Assembly (NCBI RefSeq): GCF_001507545.1
Contig: NZ_LQBP01000002.1
Span: 186,001 to 250,000 of the forward strand
Origin: Ruegeria profundi
Lineage (GTDB): Bacteria; Pseudomonadota; Alphaproteobacteria; Rhodobacterales; Rhodobacteraceae
DNA length: 64,000 nucleotides
Reading direction: 5' to 3'
The notes under the pieces are model-generated. The model searched no databases and had not been told where the DNA came from. It saw only the letters and a program-made list of their open reading frames with translations. The position numbers and the translations under genes were made by a program. Numbering within the stretch: position 1 is the stretch's first letter; every line of letters starts with the position of its first letter. This document shows positions 37,283 through 46,709 of the stretch, piece after piece.

Positions 37283-37531
37283 GGCCCTATATTTCGGGGA
37301 TTTAGGCTGGTTCACAAGGCGTTTTTGCCGACCATTAGGAAAGGGATTGTGTCAAAAATTCCCGCTGACAACATGCCGTGTGTCGTTCGGATGACCCGCA
37401 CATCGCCTGTCCGGTCAGTCAATATCAGGCGAAGTCTCAGGAATGATCACGTATCTTATGGAAATCTTGTTCCCTTTTCCCGTCCCGCCGCGTTATCCGT
37501 TGTCGCGCGCACGGCAGAGGAGGTGTAGAGC

Positions 37532-38563
37532 ATGAGCGAGACTGTCAAACTGACATTGGATGAAGTTCGGGCGCTCAGCCTGTCGATCCTGACCAAGTCC
37601 GGGTTTGGGCCCGAGCATGCCGCAGCTATCGCCGATACGTTGACCACCTGCCAGACCGACGATTGTCAGTCTCACGGTCTGTTCCGTCTGTTCATGTGTC
37701 ATGACACCATGAAGTCAGGCAAGGTCGACGGTCACGCTGCCCCGGTCCTGAAGCCGTCGAACAATGCCATTGTTCGGGTTGACGCAAATGCGGGGATGTC
37801 TTTGTTGGCGTTTGAAAAGGCGCTGCCGCTCTTGATTGAAAAGACCCGCGCCAATGGTATTGCCGCCATGGCGATCAACCGTTGCTTTCACTTCTCGGCC
37901 CTTTGGCCCGAGGTGGAACGCCTGTCCTCGGTCGGCCTTGCAGCGATGGCGATGGTCCCCAGCCATTCCTGGGTTGCCCCTGCAGGTGGCACGCGCGGTA
38001 GCCTTGGCACCAACCCGCTGGCCTTTAGCTGGCCGCGCAGTGGCAAAGATCCGTTCACCTTTGATTTTGCCACCAGCGCCTTTGCCCGCGGTGAAATCGA
38101 ACTCTACCGCCGTGCTGGAAAGCCCCTGCCAGAGGGTGTCGCCATTGACAAATACGGCAATCCCACCACCGACCCAAAAGCGGCAATGGATGGCGCGATG
38201 CTGACGTTTGGCAGCTATAAGGGTTCGGCCTTGTCGATTATGATCGAGTTGCTGGCCGGCCCGTTGATCGACGATCTGACCAGCCTTGAAAGCATGGAGT
38301 TTGCCCAAGGTGCAGGCGGCGCACCCTATCACGGCGAAATCATCCTTGCGTTTGACCCTGCGCAATTCAGCGGTGGCCGGGTGTCCGACAACGATGCCCG
38401 CGCCGAACGTTTGTTTGCCGACATTACCGATCAGGGGGCCCGCTTGCCCTCGCAACGGCGGTTCGCTGCGCGGGCGCGGAATACCGAACGCGGATATGTC
38501 GAAATCGCCAAAACCCTGCATGACGATCTGCGAGCATTGGCCGAAGACGTCCGGGCAGTGTAA
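37532..38563 (+). CDS. Ldh/malate dehydrogenase-2 family oxidoreductase (probable cyclic imine reductase)
   Basis: A 343-residue NAD(P)-dependent enzyme of the family that includes ureidoglycolate, sulfolactate and malate/lactate dehydrogenases and delta-1-piperideine/pyrroline-2-carboxylate reductase (DpkA). CQTDDCQSHGLFRLFMC holds the catalytic Ser-His region; AINRCFHFSALWPEVERL, PAGGTRGSLGTNPLAF and GSYKGSALSIMIELLAG follow. The SHGLFRL form resembles DpkA-type reductases acting on imines from D-lysine, D-proline or hydroxyproline. The exact substrate cannot be set from sequence. It stands alone, upstream of tex. Confidence 0.88.
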   Translation: MSETVKLTLDEVRALSLSILTKSGFGPEHAAAIADTLTTCQTDDCQSHGLFRLFMCHDTMKSGKVDGHAAPVLKPSNNAIVRVDANAGMSLLAFEKALPLLIEKTRANGIAAMAINRCFHFSALWPEVERLSSVGLAAMAMVPSHSWVAPAGGTRGSLGTNPLAFSWPRSGKDPFTFDFATSAFARGEIELYRRAGKPLPEGVAIDKYGNPTTDPKAAMDGAMLTFGSYKGSALSIMIELLAGPLIDDLTSLESMEFAQGAGGAPYHGEIILAFDPAQFSGGRVSDNDARAERLFADITDQGARLPSQRRFAARARNTERGYVEIAKTLHDDLRALAEDVRAV

Positions 38564-38628
38564 AACCCTCTTTCCCTTGGTGATGCGGCTGGCTAAGAAG
38601 TGCCTCCAGTCATTTGCAGGAGGCCCCC

Positions 38629-40935
38629 TTGGACCGCATCGCCCGCACCATCGCCACCGAGATCAACGCCCGCCCGGAACAGGTCGGTGCCGCGGTGAAA
38701 CTGCTGGACGATGGGGCCACCGTGCCTTTTGTCGCCCGCTACCGCAAAGAGGTGACAGGTGGCCTCGACGACACGCAACTGCGGACGCTGTCTGATCGCC
38801 TGACCTATCTACGGGAATTGGACGCGCGGCGCGAAACCATCCTTGGCTCGATTAAAGATCAGGGCAAGTTGACCGACGAGTTGGCCCGGTCCATCGCGCA
38901 GGCTGAAACCAAGGCGCAGTTGGAAGACATCTACCTGCCCTACAAACCCAAGCGGCGGACCAAGGCGATGATCGCGCGGGAAAACGGGCTGGAGCCGCTG
39001 GCCGATTCCATTCTGGCCGATCGCTCAGCCGACCCCGAAGTGTTGGCGCAGCGATATGTTACCGAGTCTGTGCCAACAACCAAAGACGCACTGAACGGTG
39101 CACGGGACATCATCACGGAACGTCTGACCGAGAACGCCGCGCTTTTAGGAGAGCTGCGCAGTTTCATGCAGCGTGAAGCTTTGCTGACATCCAAGGTGAT
39201 CGACGGCAAGGAACAGGAAGGCGCGAAGTTCAGCGACTATTTTGCCCACTCAGAGCTTTGGACCAAGACCCCCTCCCATCGTGCGCTGGCGATGCTGCGT
39301 GCGTCGAAAGAAGGAATAGTCACGCTCGATATCGCGCCAGAGCCTGAGACTGGAGCCGCCCGGGCCGAGGCCATCGTTGCGGCCCATCTGCAAACGCGTG
39401 GTGACGGGCCTGGCGATGTCTGGCTGCGCAAAGTGGCTGGGTGGACCTGGCGGGTAAAGCTGTCTCTGTCCATGATGGTTGAACTTATGGCCGATCTGCG
39501 CAGCCGTGCGCAGGAAGAGGCCATTCAGGTTTTCTCGCGCAACTTAAAAGATTTGTTGTTTGCCGCGCCGGCGGGGGCACGGGCGACATTGGGTTTGGAC
39601 CCCGGCATTCGAACGGGTGTCAAAGCCGCGGTTGTCGATGCCACGGGCAAGGTTGTTGCGACGGATACGCTTTATCCCTTCCAGCCCAAGAATGACCTTC
39701 GCGGTGCACAGGCGACCATTCTGAACCTGATTGCCGCACATAAGATCGAGTTGATCGCAATCGGCAACGGCACGGCCAGCCGCGAAACCGAGAAGATGGT
39801 GGCTGACACACTGAAACTGTTGCCCAAGGCCGTGACCGCACCGACCAAGGTTGTCGTGTCCGAGGCCGGTGCATCGGTGTATTCTGCCTCGGAACTGGCA
39901 GCGCGCGAGTTTCCCGATCTCGACGTGTCATTGCGCGGGGCGGTTTCGATCGCGCGCCGGTTGCAGGATCCGCTGGCCGAGCTGGTTAAGATCGAACCTA
40001 AATCCATCGGGGTCGGCCAGTATCAACATGACGTGGATCAGCACAGGCTTTCGCAATCTCTTGCCTCTGTGATCGAAGACGTGGTGAACGCGGTGGGTGT
40101 CGATCTGAATACGGCGTCTGCGCCCCTGCTCTCGCATGTCTCGGGCCTTGGGCCGGGGCTGGCCGAGGCCATCGTGATGCACCGCGATACGAACGGTGCT
40201 TTTCAATCGCGCAAAGAACTGCTCAAGGTGGCGCGCCTTGGCCCGCGCGCCTTTCAGCAATGCGCAGGTTTCTTGCGCATTCGTGATGGGCAAGAGCCGC
40301 TGGACGCATCGTCGGTTCACCCTGAGGCTTATGACGTCGCGCGTCGGGTTGTTTCTGCATGCGGCCGCGATATCCGTCAAATCATGGGCCACGAGGGTGC
40401 ATTGAAAGGCTTGCGCGCTGAGCAGTTTGTTAACGACACCTTTGGCCTGCCAACTGTTCAGGACATTTTCGCAGAATTGGAAAAGCCGGGCCGTGATCCG
40501 CGCCCCGGTTTTGTCACCGCGTCTTTCACCGATGGCGTCGAGAACATTACCGATCTCAAACCCGGGATGGTGCTTGAGGGCACTGTGACAAATGTCGCGG
40601 CCTTCGGTGCGTTTGTCGATATCGGGGTGCATCAAGACGGGTTGGTACATGTAAGTCAACTCGCGGACCGGTTCGTCAAGGACCCGCACGAGGTAGTAAA
40701 AACCGGCCAAGTGGTGAAGGTAACCGTTGTCGAGGTGGATGTGGCCCGCAAACGGATTGGCCTGACAATGCGCAAGGACGGAGGGAGGTCCGCGCGCGAA
40801 GACCGGGCAAGCCGGGGCGCAAAAAAGAATGTCTCGCAGTCAAAACCCAACAGGCCACGGCACGCAAAATCTGAAAACACGGCGCAAAACAATGCAATTG
40901 CCGATGCGTTGAAGTCAGCACTGAAGAACCAATGA
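38629..40935 (+). CDS. tex: Tex family RNA-binding transcription accessory protein
   Basis: A 768-residue protein with the Tex domain order: helical N-domain (1-190), YqgF/RNase H-like fold (about 315-450; [17 protein letters not shown]), helix-hairpin-helix units (about 480-560; [20 protein letters not shown]) and an S1 RNA-binding domain (about 640-710; [20 protein letters not shown]), then a basic tail. It binds nucleic acids and affects transcription; its precise job is unsettled. TTG at 38629 is the best start because AGGAGG lies six bases upstream; the in-frame TTG at 38614 has none. Confidence 0.95.
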   Translation: MDRIARTIATEINARPEQVGAAVKLLDDGATVPFVARYRKEVTGGLDDTQLRTLSDRLTYLRELDARRETILGSIKDQGKLTDELARSIAQAETKAQLEDIYLPYKPKRRTKAMIARENGLEPLADSILADRSADPEVLAQRYVTESVPTTKDALNGARDIITERLTENAALLGELRSFMQREALLTSKVIDGKEQEGAKFSDYFAHSELWTKTPSHRALAMLRASKEGIVTLDIAPEPETGAARAEAIVAAHLQTRGDGPGDVWLRKVAGWTWRVKLSLSMMVELMADLRSRAQEEAIQVFSRNLKDLLFAAPAGARATLGLDPGIRTGVKAAVVDATGKVVATDTLYPFQPKNDLRGAQATILNLIAAHKIELIAIGNGTASRETEKMVADTLKLLPKAVTAPTKVVVSEAGASVYSASELAAREFPDLDVSLRGAVSIARRLQDPLAELVKIEPKSIGVGQYQHDVDQHRLSQSLASVIEDVVNAVGVDLNTASAPLLSHVSGLGPGLAEAIVMHRDTNGAFQSRKELLKVARLGPRAFQQCAGFLRIRDGQEPLDASSVHPEAYDVARRVVSACGRDIRQIMGHEGALKGLRAEQFVNDTFGLPTVQDIFAELEKPGRDPRPGFVTASFTDGVENITDLKPGMVLEGTVTNVAAFGAFVDIGVHQDGLVHVSQLADRFVKDPHEVVKTGQVVKVTVVEVDVARKRIGLTMRKDGGRSAREDRASRGAKKNVSQSKPNRPRHAKSENTAQNNAIADALKSALKNQ

Positions 40936-40999
40936 TCTGTTGCAAAGTTTTACCAAGAACCGTCTAAGCTTACACGGGAAATCCGCGCGTTCCGTCAAC

Positions 41000-41043
41000 T
41001 GGGGGGACGCGATCTTAGCCCTCCCCCATCCGTGCTTTTTTTA
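41000..41043 (+). terminator. probable terminator of tex
   Basis: TGGGGG (41000-41005) can pair with CCCCCA (41023-41028); seven T follow within 41036-41043. The loop is long (17 bases), so strength is uncertain. It lies between the convergent tex and tautomerase genes. Confidence 0.4.
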
Positions 41044-41089
41044 CCGTCGCGGCGCAGAGCGCAGGACGCAGCAAGACGGCTGACACTGA

Positions 41090-41491
41090 TCAAAGGTTTT
41101 GGGCCTTGTGGTTCGCATATTGCGCAATTCCATTGCCCAACGACCAGTTTTCTTTTACCCCCTCCACGATGTTGATGAAAACATCCTCGGCGCGCATACC
41201 GGGGTTTTGGCAAAGCAGTTCAACCGTCCTCGCGTACAAAGCCTTTTTCTGCTCGGGGGTCCTACTGTTCATTGCACTGATCTGGATAAAGATGACATCA
41301 TCACTTCGAGCGATGTTCAGGTAACTCGCGCCGTAGCGAAAGTTTGATGGACCGTGCTCTGTGATCGTCATGAACTGATCATCTTCCGGCACGCTGAACG
41401 TGTCTCGCATCGCTTGGTAAACGCCATCGAAAATAGCTTGGCGGTAATGATCGGACTTCCCTTTGCGAAGCGAAATGTGAACTAGCGGCAT
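41090..41491 (-). CDS. tautomerase family protein
   Basis: A 133-residue enzyme of the tautomerase superfamily (long, Tautomerase_2-like form). The catalytic amino-terminal proline follows the start Met (MPLVHISLRKGKS), and the second beta-alpha-beta unit begins near EDVFINIVEGVKENW. Relatives tautomerise or dehalogenate small unsaturated acids; the substrate here is unknown. ATG at 41491 has AAAGGAA upstream and gives the required Pro2; the longer frame to 41623 would bury the proline and is rejected. It is divergent from a LysR regulator (41758), which probably controls it. Confidence 0.92.
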   Translation of the reverse strand: MPLVHISLRKGKSDHYRQAIFDGVYQAMRDTFSVPEDDQFMTITEHGPSNFRYGASYLNIARSDDVIFIQISAMNSRTPEQKKALYARTVELLCQNPGMRAEDVFINIVEGVKENWSLGNGIAQYANHKAQNL

Positions 41492-41757
41492 ATCTGTTCC
41501 TTTCTGCGTGCAGTTTGTTGTTTCGGCTTGGGAGATTTTCACGCGGCGATGATCAGAGTTCGATCGTTGTGACATCAATTGGATGGGACTTGATTTTCGC
41601 AATTGCAGGGTATGAAGCACCAATCATGTTTCAGGTCACTTTTGTCTCGCGCATCTTGTTGGGGCACTCATCGTCTCGATAATCTCTGGCCCATAGGATC
41701 AAGAGCTTATACATTAAGAAACGCGATCCATAATAATAACAAAGATAAGTGTAGGAA

Positions 41758-42615
41758 ATGATAGAACGCCGCCTTGATCTCGATGCTGTGCAGGCATTTG
41801 TGTACATAGCCGAGCTGGATAGTTTCACGCGCGCAGCCGACGCTTTGAGCACGACGCAATCAGCAGTAAGTTTGAAGCTTAAGCGCCTGGAAGAAAGACT
41901 TGGCTGTCGATTGATCGAAAGATCCCCCCGTCACGTGCAATTGTCACCGAAGGGAGAGGCATTCCTTTTTCATGCCCGCGAGCTTTTGGCGGCCCACGAC
42001 CGCGCCTGCGCAGCCTTTGCCGAGGCCAGACAACGGATCGTCATTGGAATAAGCGATCACGTTGCAGGTCCGGAACTTCCGACATTGATTGCAAGAATGA
42101 ACGCACAAGACCCTCGGCTTTTGATCGAAGTACGGATCGGGTCTTCAGGCGATCTGCTACAGAGTTATGACCGCCGCGAACTTGATGCGGCGATTTTGCG
42201 CCTGCATGTCGGACGAAGCGACGGTCAGGTTATTGCCCAAGAAAAATTCGGCTGGTATGCGGCACCAACTTGGAAGCGCCGCGCGGGAGAGCCGCTGCCC
42301 CTTGCAACGCTGGCGGAACCTTGTGGCGTCAGGGTCTTGGCAGGACAGCTTTTGGATGATGCAGGCGTTCCCTGGACCGAGGTTTTTGTTGGGGGCGGCG
42401 TAGCTGCCGTTTCAGCCGCCGTGACAGCCGGGCTGGGTGTTTCAGCGTTGGCGAAAAGGATGTTGCCGTTGGGCGCAAAAGATGTCGGAAGAGAACTGGG
42501 GCTTCCGGAACTGCCGCGCTTGCCCGTCCTGCTTCACTCCAGACTCAAAGATGGCAAGCCCAAAGAAGCGATCGCGGCGCTTGCTGCAGCTTTTCGAAGC
42601 GTGGTGCGTGATTAG
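41758..42615 (+). CDS. LysR-family transcriptional regulator
   Basis: A 285-residue LysR regulator. The HTH is clear (LDAVQAFVYIAELDSFTRA, ALSTTQSAVSLKLKRLEERL), followed by an effector domain beginning near IVIGISDHVAGPELPTLI. It is divergent from the tautomerase gene across 266 bases, suggesting local control. A ribosome site (TAGGAA) lies directly before the ATG. No clear T-N11-A palindrome stood out in the AT-rich 41690-41757 stretch. Confidence 0.92.
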   Translation: MIERRLDLDAVQAFVYIAELDSFTRAADALSTTQSAVSLKLKRLEERLGCRLIERSPRHVQLSPKGEAFLFHARELLAAHDRACAAFAEARQRIVIGISDHVAGPELPTLIARMNAQDPRLLIEVRIGSSGDLLQSYDRRELDAAILRLHVGRSDGQVIAQEKFGWYAAPTWKRRAGEPLPLATLAEPCGVRVLAGQLLDDAGVPWTEVFVGGGVAAVSAAVTAGLGVSALAKRMLPLGAKDVGRELGLPELPRLPVLLHSRLKDGKPKEAIAALAAAFRSVVRD

Positions 42616-42742
42616 CGCATTGCGGCATCCTGTGTGTCGCGTTAAGGCCTTGGGGGGCTAGCCAGAGGTGGGTTCTACTGGCCTGAGAACAAAAAGATGG
42701 GCGAAGGCGGGAACCGCCTTCACCCTGTGTCAAAGCATTTGC

Positions 42743-43201
42743 TTATTTAGGGACCAGAACCGAGTCCACAACGTGAATGACGCCGTTGGACTGGTTAACA
42801 TCTGCAATTGTGATCTTTCCGGCGTTGCCGCTTTCATCGTACACAAACAGAGTGTTTCCCCGCACCTGCGCTGACAAAGCATCACCTGAGAGGGTGTCCA
42901 GATGCACAAAGCCGTCTTGGCTTCGCTTGGCCATTTTCATCAGATCAGCGCCCGACAATTTGCCCGCAACAACATGGGCGGTCAGTACTTTAGTCAGGGT
43001 GTCTTTGTTTTCGGGCTTCAACAGCGTTTCGACCGTACCATCGGGCAACGCATCAAAAGCGGCATTGACTGGGGCAAATACGGTGAACGGACCTTCACCC
43101 ATCAGAGCGTCGACAAGACCTGCTGCCTTCACGGCAGCCACAAGCGTGGTGTGATCGGCGGAATTAACCGCGTTTTCGATGATGTTCTTGTCTGCAAACA
43201 T
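42743..43201 (-). CDS. fasciclin (FAS1) domain protein lacking a signal peptide
   Basis: A 152-residue single FAS1 domain: NIIENAVNSADHTTLVAAVK, GPFTVFAPVNAAFDALPDGT and NGVIHVVDSVLVPK are family-typical. Such proteins are normally exported and act in adhesion. Here the codons just upstream still read GNPNVGGAT in frame, matching the usual start of the mature secreted form, but a TGA in frame about 57 bases before the ATG leaves no room for a signal peptide. The apparent Shine-Dalgarno GGAGG is part of those codons. So the gene looks 5'-truncated or frameshifted in its export signal; it may be cytoplasmic or a decaying copy. ATG at 43201 is the only good start. Confidence 0.85.
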   Translation of the reverse strand: MFADKNIIENAVNSADHTTLVAAVKAAGLVDALMGEGPFTVFAPVNAAFDALPDGTVETLLKPENKDTLTKVLTAHVVAGKLSGADLMKMAKRSQDGFVHLDTLSGDALSAQVRGNTLFVYDESGNAGKITIADVNQSNGVIHVVDSVLVPK

Positions 43202-43304
43202 GGTTGCGCCTCCAACGTTTGGATTGCCGTAAGCATTGAGCCGCAGGGCGGTTCACCCACCGGAGCACCAACCGGCGCCGTCATCGCAGTAGGAGCGTTG
43301 CAGG

Positions 43305-44063
43305 ATGTATAATCTAGTCTCAGCCATTCTTTGGGTTTGCATAGGTGCTTTGCCGGTTACGTCCCATGAAATGTGGATCGAGGCCCCCGCCAAGACTTCG
43401 CCTGAAGGCCAATATACAACACCCGTTGTCTTCATTGGTGAAGAACTGGAAGGGAAACGCTATGTCTTTGATCCGGTCAAGTTTGAACAGGCCATCTGGG
43501 CCGGACCAGAGACAACAAGTGATTTACGTTTAAACACGCGATCACAGGGGGACGTGCGACTTGATGCATTTGGGTATGGGCTGCACATCCTCGCATTGCA
43601 AAGCTATCCGGGGAAACACTTGTATCCGACCGAGAGTGCGTTTTTGAAGTTTGTCCGATCTGTCGGGCTTGAAGGCCGTGTGAACACAGCCCAACCAAGC
43701 GTCACAGAGGACGGGTACGTTCACGAAACTTACCAGCGCTATGCAAAGACGCTCGTACGTTTCGATGGCAAGAACCAGTCTGACAAACGCGTAGGGCTGG
43801 AAAAGGAGTGGGTGCGCGAGCAAGTCGGGTTCCGGCTCTACTCTGGGCGAAAGACTGTCGAAAACCAGCCTGCTTGGCTGTATTGCCGCCCGTCAGACGG
43901 CGGAGAGGTGAAAACAGCCCTGCTGGAAACTGACGATACTGGCCTCGTACATGCTGAGCTTCCTGCGCAGTCTCAGTGTTTGTTGAATGCGGTCATTCTC
44001 CGCCAACAAGCCGATGGCAGTTGGTTCAGCGAATGGGTTTCGACCTTCTTTGATACCAAATAA
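43305..44063 (+). CDS. exported DUF4198-type protein
   Basis: A 252-residue periplasmic protein. Signal peptide 1-20 is cut just before HEMWIEAP, the family's characteristic mature start (AHEFWIEP-like). DUF4198 proteins are often found with metal transport; the N-terminal histidine may bind metal. RVNTAQPSVTEDGYVHETYQ and FRLYSGRKTVENQPAWLY fit the beta-rich domain. There is no obvious transporter next to it, so its role is open. It is divergent from the fasciclin gene with about 100 bases between starts. Confidence 0.8.
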   Translation: MYNLVSAILWVCIGALPVTSHEMWIEAPAKTSPEGQYTTPVVFIGEELEGKRYVFDPVKFEQAIWAGPETTSDLRLNTRSQGDVRLDAFGYGLHILALQSYPGKHLYPTESAFLKFVRSVGLEGRVNTAQPSVTEDGYVHETYQRYAKTLVRFDGKNQSDKRVGLEKEWVREQVGFRLYSGRKTVENQPAWLYCRPSDGGEVKTALLETDDTGLVHAELPAQSQCLLNAVILRQQADGSWFSEWVSTFFDTK

Positions 44064-44596
44064 CGGATTGTGCAACCTGCATCAGGACCGCTGGCGCGTT
44101 GTATGACGACGCACCCGCCACATAGGGCGGGCAGAAGATGGGAAACGGCCGCAGAAGTGATCCTACTGGGCTTTGGCCCGTCACGAAGTCCATACCGAAC
44201 AAGAAACTCAGAAGCCAGTTGCGCGATATTCGAAATTCAAATTTCTGAAATTGGAAGGACCCATTTCTAAAATTCCGACGGCGACCTTACCTATGGTGTG
44301 ACGCATTCGAGGTCAAACCGCTGCACAGGGGTTTGTGACCTCGCCCGCGATGCGACTGTAAAAGAACCCCATCTTGAGGGAGTAATGCACCTTTTGAATT
44401 GGTCGAAGATTGTGTCAGTTTGCGCTGCCTACGCAGAGGGTCGCGGAACCAACTTTGAATCTTGTACCGGCGCTAGATTATTTTGCATTCTATGGCTTGC
44501 AACTGACAAAGCCTTTCTGTCCGTAGCCTTGAACGCCGGTAGTGGCAACAGATACGCAGCTGGACCGATGCGTCCCTTTGGGCAGTGTTGCGCTTG
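44064..44596. other. gene-poor gap upstream of the EamA exporter gene
   Basis: 533 bases with no supported gene. Reading frames here lack ribosome sites and recognisable motifs. The one visible structure is a set of alternating GAAATT/AATTTC elements near 44232-44252, listed separately. The region may include remnants of lost genes, but none can be named. Confidence 0.45.
44232..44252. promoter_or_regulatory. overlapping AT-rich palindromes (GAAATT/AATTTC/GAAATT)
   Basis: GAAATT (44232-44237), AATTTC (44240-44245) and GAAATT (44247-44252) alternate, making two overlapping inverted repeats with centres of two and one bases. A fourth related ATTTC lies at 44263-44267. It could be an operator about 345 bases upstream of the EamA gene; no regulator is assigned. 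Confidence 0.3.
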
Positions 44597-45535
44597 ATGG
44601 TATCAGAACCTCAACCTTCTACAGGCTTTTCACGATCAGGGTCGTACATCCGAGCAGCGATCTGGACATTGCTGGGCGCGCTATTCTTTGCCTTGATGAA
44701 TGCGGCAGCCAAACATCTTGGCGTTTCAGGTCAGCAATCTGCATCAGAGGTCAAAGACACGATGCAGACGATACCCGTTTTCCAGATCACCTTTGCACGC
44801 TATGCCGTCGCGGCCTTGGTCATGCTGCCGTTGATGTTTTTTCGGCCAACGCGGTTCCGTATCGTGTCACCATCGCGGTATCTTGTCCGGACTATCGCGG
44901 GATTTGGGGGGATCGCACTCATGTTTGCAGCGATTCAAACAATCCCGCTCGCGTCTGCGACTGCGATTGGTTTCACCAGCCCGATCTTTGCGATGGTGTT
45001 TTCCGCTCTTTTCTTACAAGAACGTGTACCGAAACTCAGGTGGTGGGCAGCAGCTATCGGGCTTGTTGGCGCATTGATCATCGCGTCGCCGGCTTCCGGT
45101 GTCGCAATCGGTGGGGCAATCATCGCGCTTGCTGCGGCGGCATTTATGGGCGCCGAAATCGTCAGCGTGAAATGGTTGGCTCAAACGACGGACGGGCCGG
45201 TTACCATATTGTTTTTCAGCAATCTAACAGGCGTCTTAGTTTCGGCGGTGTTCATGCTTTCGGACTTTGTTTGGCCCGCGCTGGATCAAGCTATTGTTCT
45301 GGTGCTGCTTGGTTCAGTCGCGATCCTTGGCCAGGCCTGCTTTATCCGCGCGGCAAAGCTTGAGGACGCAAACTTCCTGGCCCCGTTCTTCTACGTCTCT
45401 CTGTTCTACGCGGCAGTCATCGGATACGTCGTATTCAACGAAACACTGTCGTGGCCCGTTGTCAGCGGGTGTCTGATCATACTGGCAAGCGCCGCTGTCA
45501 TGCTGATGGCCGGGAAGAAAACTCTATCCAGATAA
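44597..45535 (+). CDS. DMT-superfamily (EamA) exporter
   Basis: A roughly 312-residue inner-membrane protein with ten helices in two EamA repeats. GALFFALMNAAAKHLG opens the first repeat, IPLASATAIGFTSPIFAMVF and LRWWAAAIGLVGALI are typical of helices 3-6, and the second repeat ends with SWPVVSGCLIILASAAVMLM. Substrates of this family include amino acids, nucleotides and drugs and cannot be predicted. The start is uncertain: ATG at 44597 or GTG at 44585; no strong ribosome site is visible. Confidence 0.88.
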   Translation: MVSEPQPSTGFSRSGSYIRAAIWTLLGALFFALMNAAAKHLGVSGQQSASEVKDTMQTIPVFQITFARYAVAALVMLPLMFFRPTRFRIVSPSRYLVRTIAGFGGIALMFAAIQTIPLASATAIGFTSPIFAMVFSALFLQERVPKLRWWAAAIGLVGALIIASPASGVAIGGAIIALAAAAFMGAEIVSVKWLAQTTDGPVTILFFSNLTGVLVSAVFMLSDFVWPALDQAIVLVLLGSVAILGQACFIRAAKLEDANFLAPFFYVSLFYAAVIGYVVFNETLSWPVVSGCLIILASAAVMLMAGKKTLSR

Positions 45536-45601
45536 ACAAGTTTGCTATCACCCCCTCAAGCCTCTGAGATTTCATGGGCCTCTGCAGCATCCGCACGAAT
45601 T

Positions 45602-46624
45602 TCACATCACCCAGCCGAACACATACCCCGCCAGAAGTGATCCCAGAACCGCGAGCAGAAGGTAAAGCAAGAACGGTTTAGGCTTGAGAATAGGCGCAAT
45701 CGCCAGTGCCCCCCAAATACTGACAACACCGCCCGAGATCAGGAAGGCCATGGCGGCACCGGGTGACATTCCGTTGTCAAGCAATCCACGCGTCAACGGT
45801 AACGCCGCGTACCCATCCACATAGGCCGGGGCACCGATGAAAACTGCAACCGGTATCGACCACCACTGATCCTCACCCACATAATCAGCAAGCGACCCCG
45901 GGGTCAGCGCCGCGTTCAAAGCATACTCAGCCGCGAACGCGGGGATCAGACAGATCAGGATGAGCCGCGTCGTCGCCCGGATTTGAACAAAAAAGGACCG
46001 TTGGCGCGTCTCTCTTCGCCAAACCCACGGATCAAAGGTTTCTTCGCCGCCACAGCGCGCAGCGCTGAGTTGTCGCGCCAGACCGTTGTCGCGCAGCGCG
46101 TTCAGCGCCCACGGCGATCCGGCAAACAGTCCTGTTATTGCGCCGCCGAACAAGCCCAACCCTACCGCCGCAAGGGATTTGCCAATTGCAAAGCTCAGGC
46201 CAAGGGTCGCAGCCGTTGTTGCAAGCATTGCTGGGTCTGTTATCGGAGAGGACAACCAAAACGCCATAATCGGGGCAAGCGGTACACCTGCGGCCAACAA
46301 CCCTGCCATCAAGGGCAATACAGTCACACCGCAGACGGGTGTAATGGCACCAATAATGGATGCGGCCACCACGGTTCGAAACGTCTTTCCCTCAAACGCT
46401 TTGGATATGTGTGCATCGGCTCCGCTGGCGATGATCCATGCTGCGACAAGAATTCCCGGAATGACGATCGGGGCGACGACAACAAGGCTCCAGAAAACGA
46501 ATCTTGCAACGCTCCCGATGTGGTTCGGCCAAGTAAGGCCAAGCGCCGCTAAAAGTACAATTGACAGGCCCCAAAGGACATATTTCCTTGGCGATTTCTT
46601 GAAATCAGCAGTGATGTCGGTCAT
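45602..46624 (-). CDS. YraQ/ArsP-type predicted permease
   Basis: A 340-residue membrane protein of the PF03773 permease family with two related halves. IIGAITPVCGVTVLPLMAGL and SSPITDPAMLATTAATLGLS form the conserved first-half signature with its cysteine; IGAPAYVDGYAALPLTRGLL and GGVVSIWGALAI are the second half. Some relatives (ArsP) export trivalent organoarsenicals; others are uncharacterised. ATG at 46624 follows AAGGGGAAG. It is divergent from a LysR regulator starting at 46710, which probably controls it. No ArsR or arsenic genes are nearby. Confidence 0.88.
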   Translation of the reverse strand: MTDITADFKKSPRKYVLWGLSIVLLAALGLTWPNHIGSVARFVFWSLVVVAPIVIPGILVAAWIIASGADAHISKAFEGKTFRTVVAASIIGAITPVCGVTVLPLMAGLLAAGVPLAPIMAFWLSSPITDPAMLATTAATLGLSFAIGKSLAAVGLGLFGGAITGLFAGSPWALNALRDNGLARQLSAARCGGEETFDPWVWRRETRQRSFFVQIRATTRLILICLIPAFAAEYALNAALTPGSLADYVGEDQWWSIPVAVFIGAPAYVDGYAALPLTRGLLDNGMSPGAAMAFLISGGVVSIWGALAIAPILKPKPFLLYLLLAVLGSLLAGYVFGWVM

Positions 46625-46709
46625 TGGCTTCCCCTTCGGCATTGAAAAGTAGTAACGAGACTGCCATTTGAGAAACGCATAATTCTAATTTCGGCTATCG
46701 AGAAAATGA

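Noticed and set aside
37715-38521. Minus-strand open frame (268 codons) inside the Ldh-family gene
   Set aside because: Antisense shadow of a clear reductase gene.
39928-40710. Minus-strand open frame (260 codons) inside tex
   Set aside because: Antisense shadow caused by codon bias in tex.
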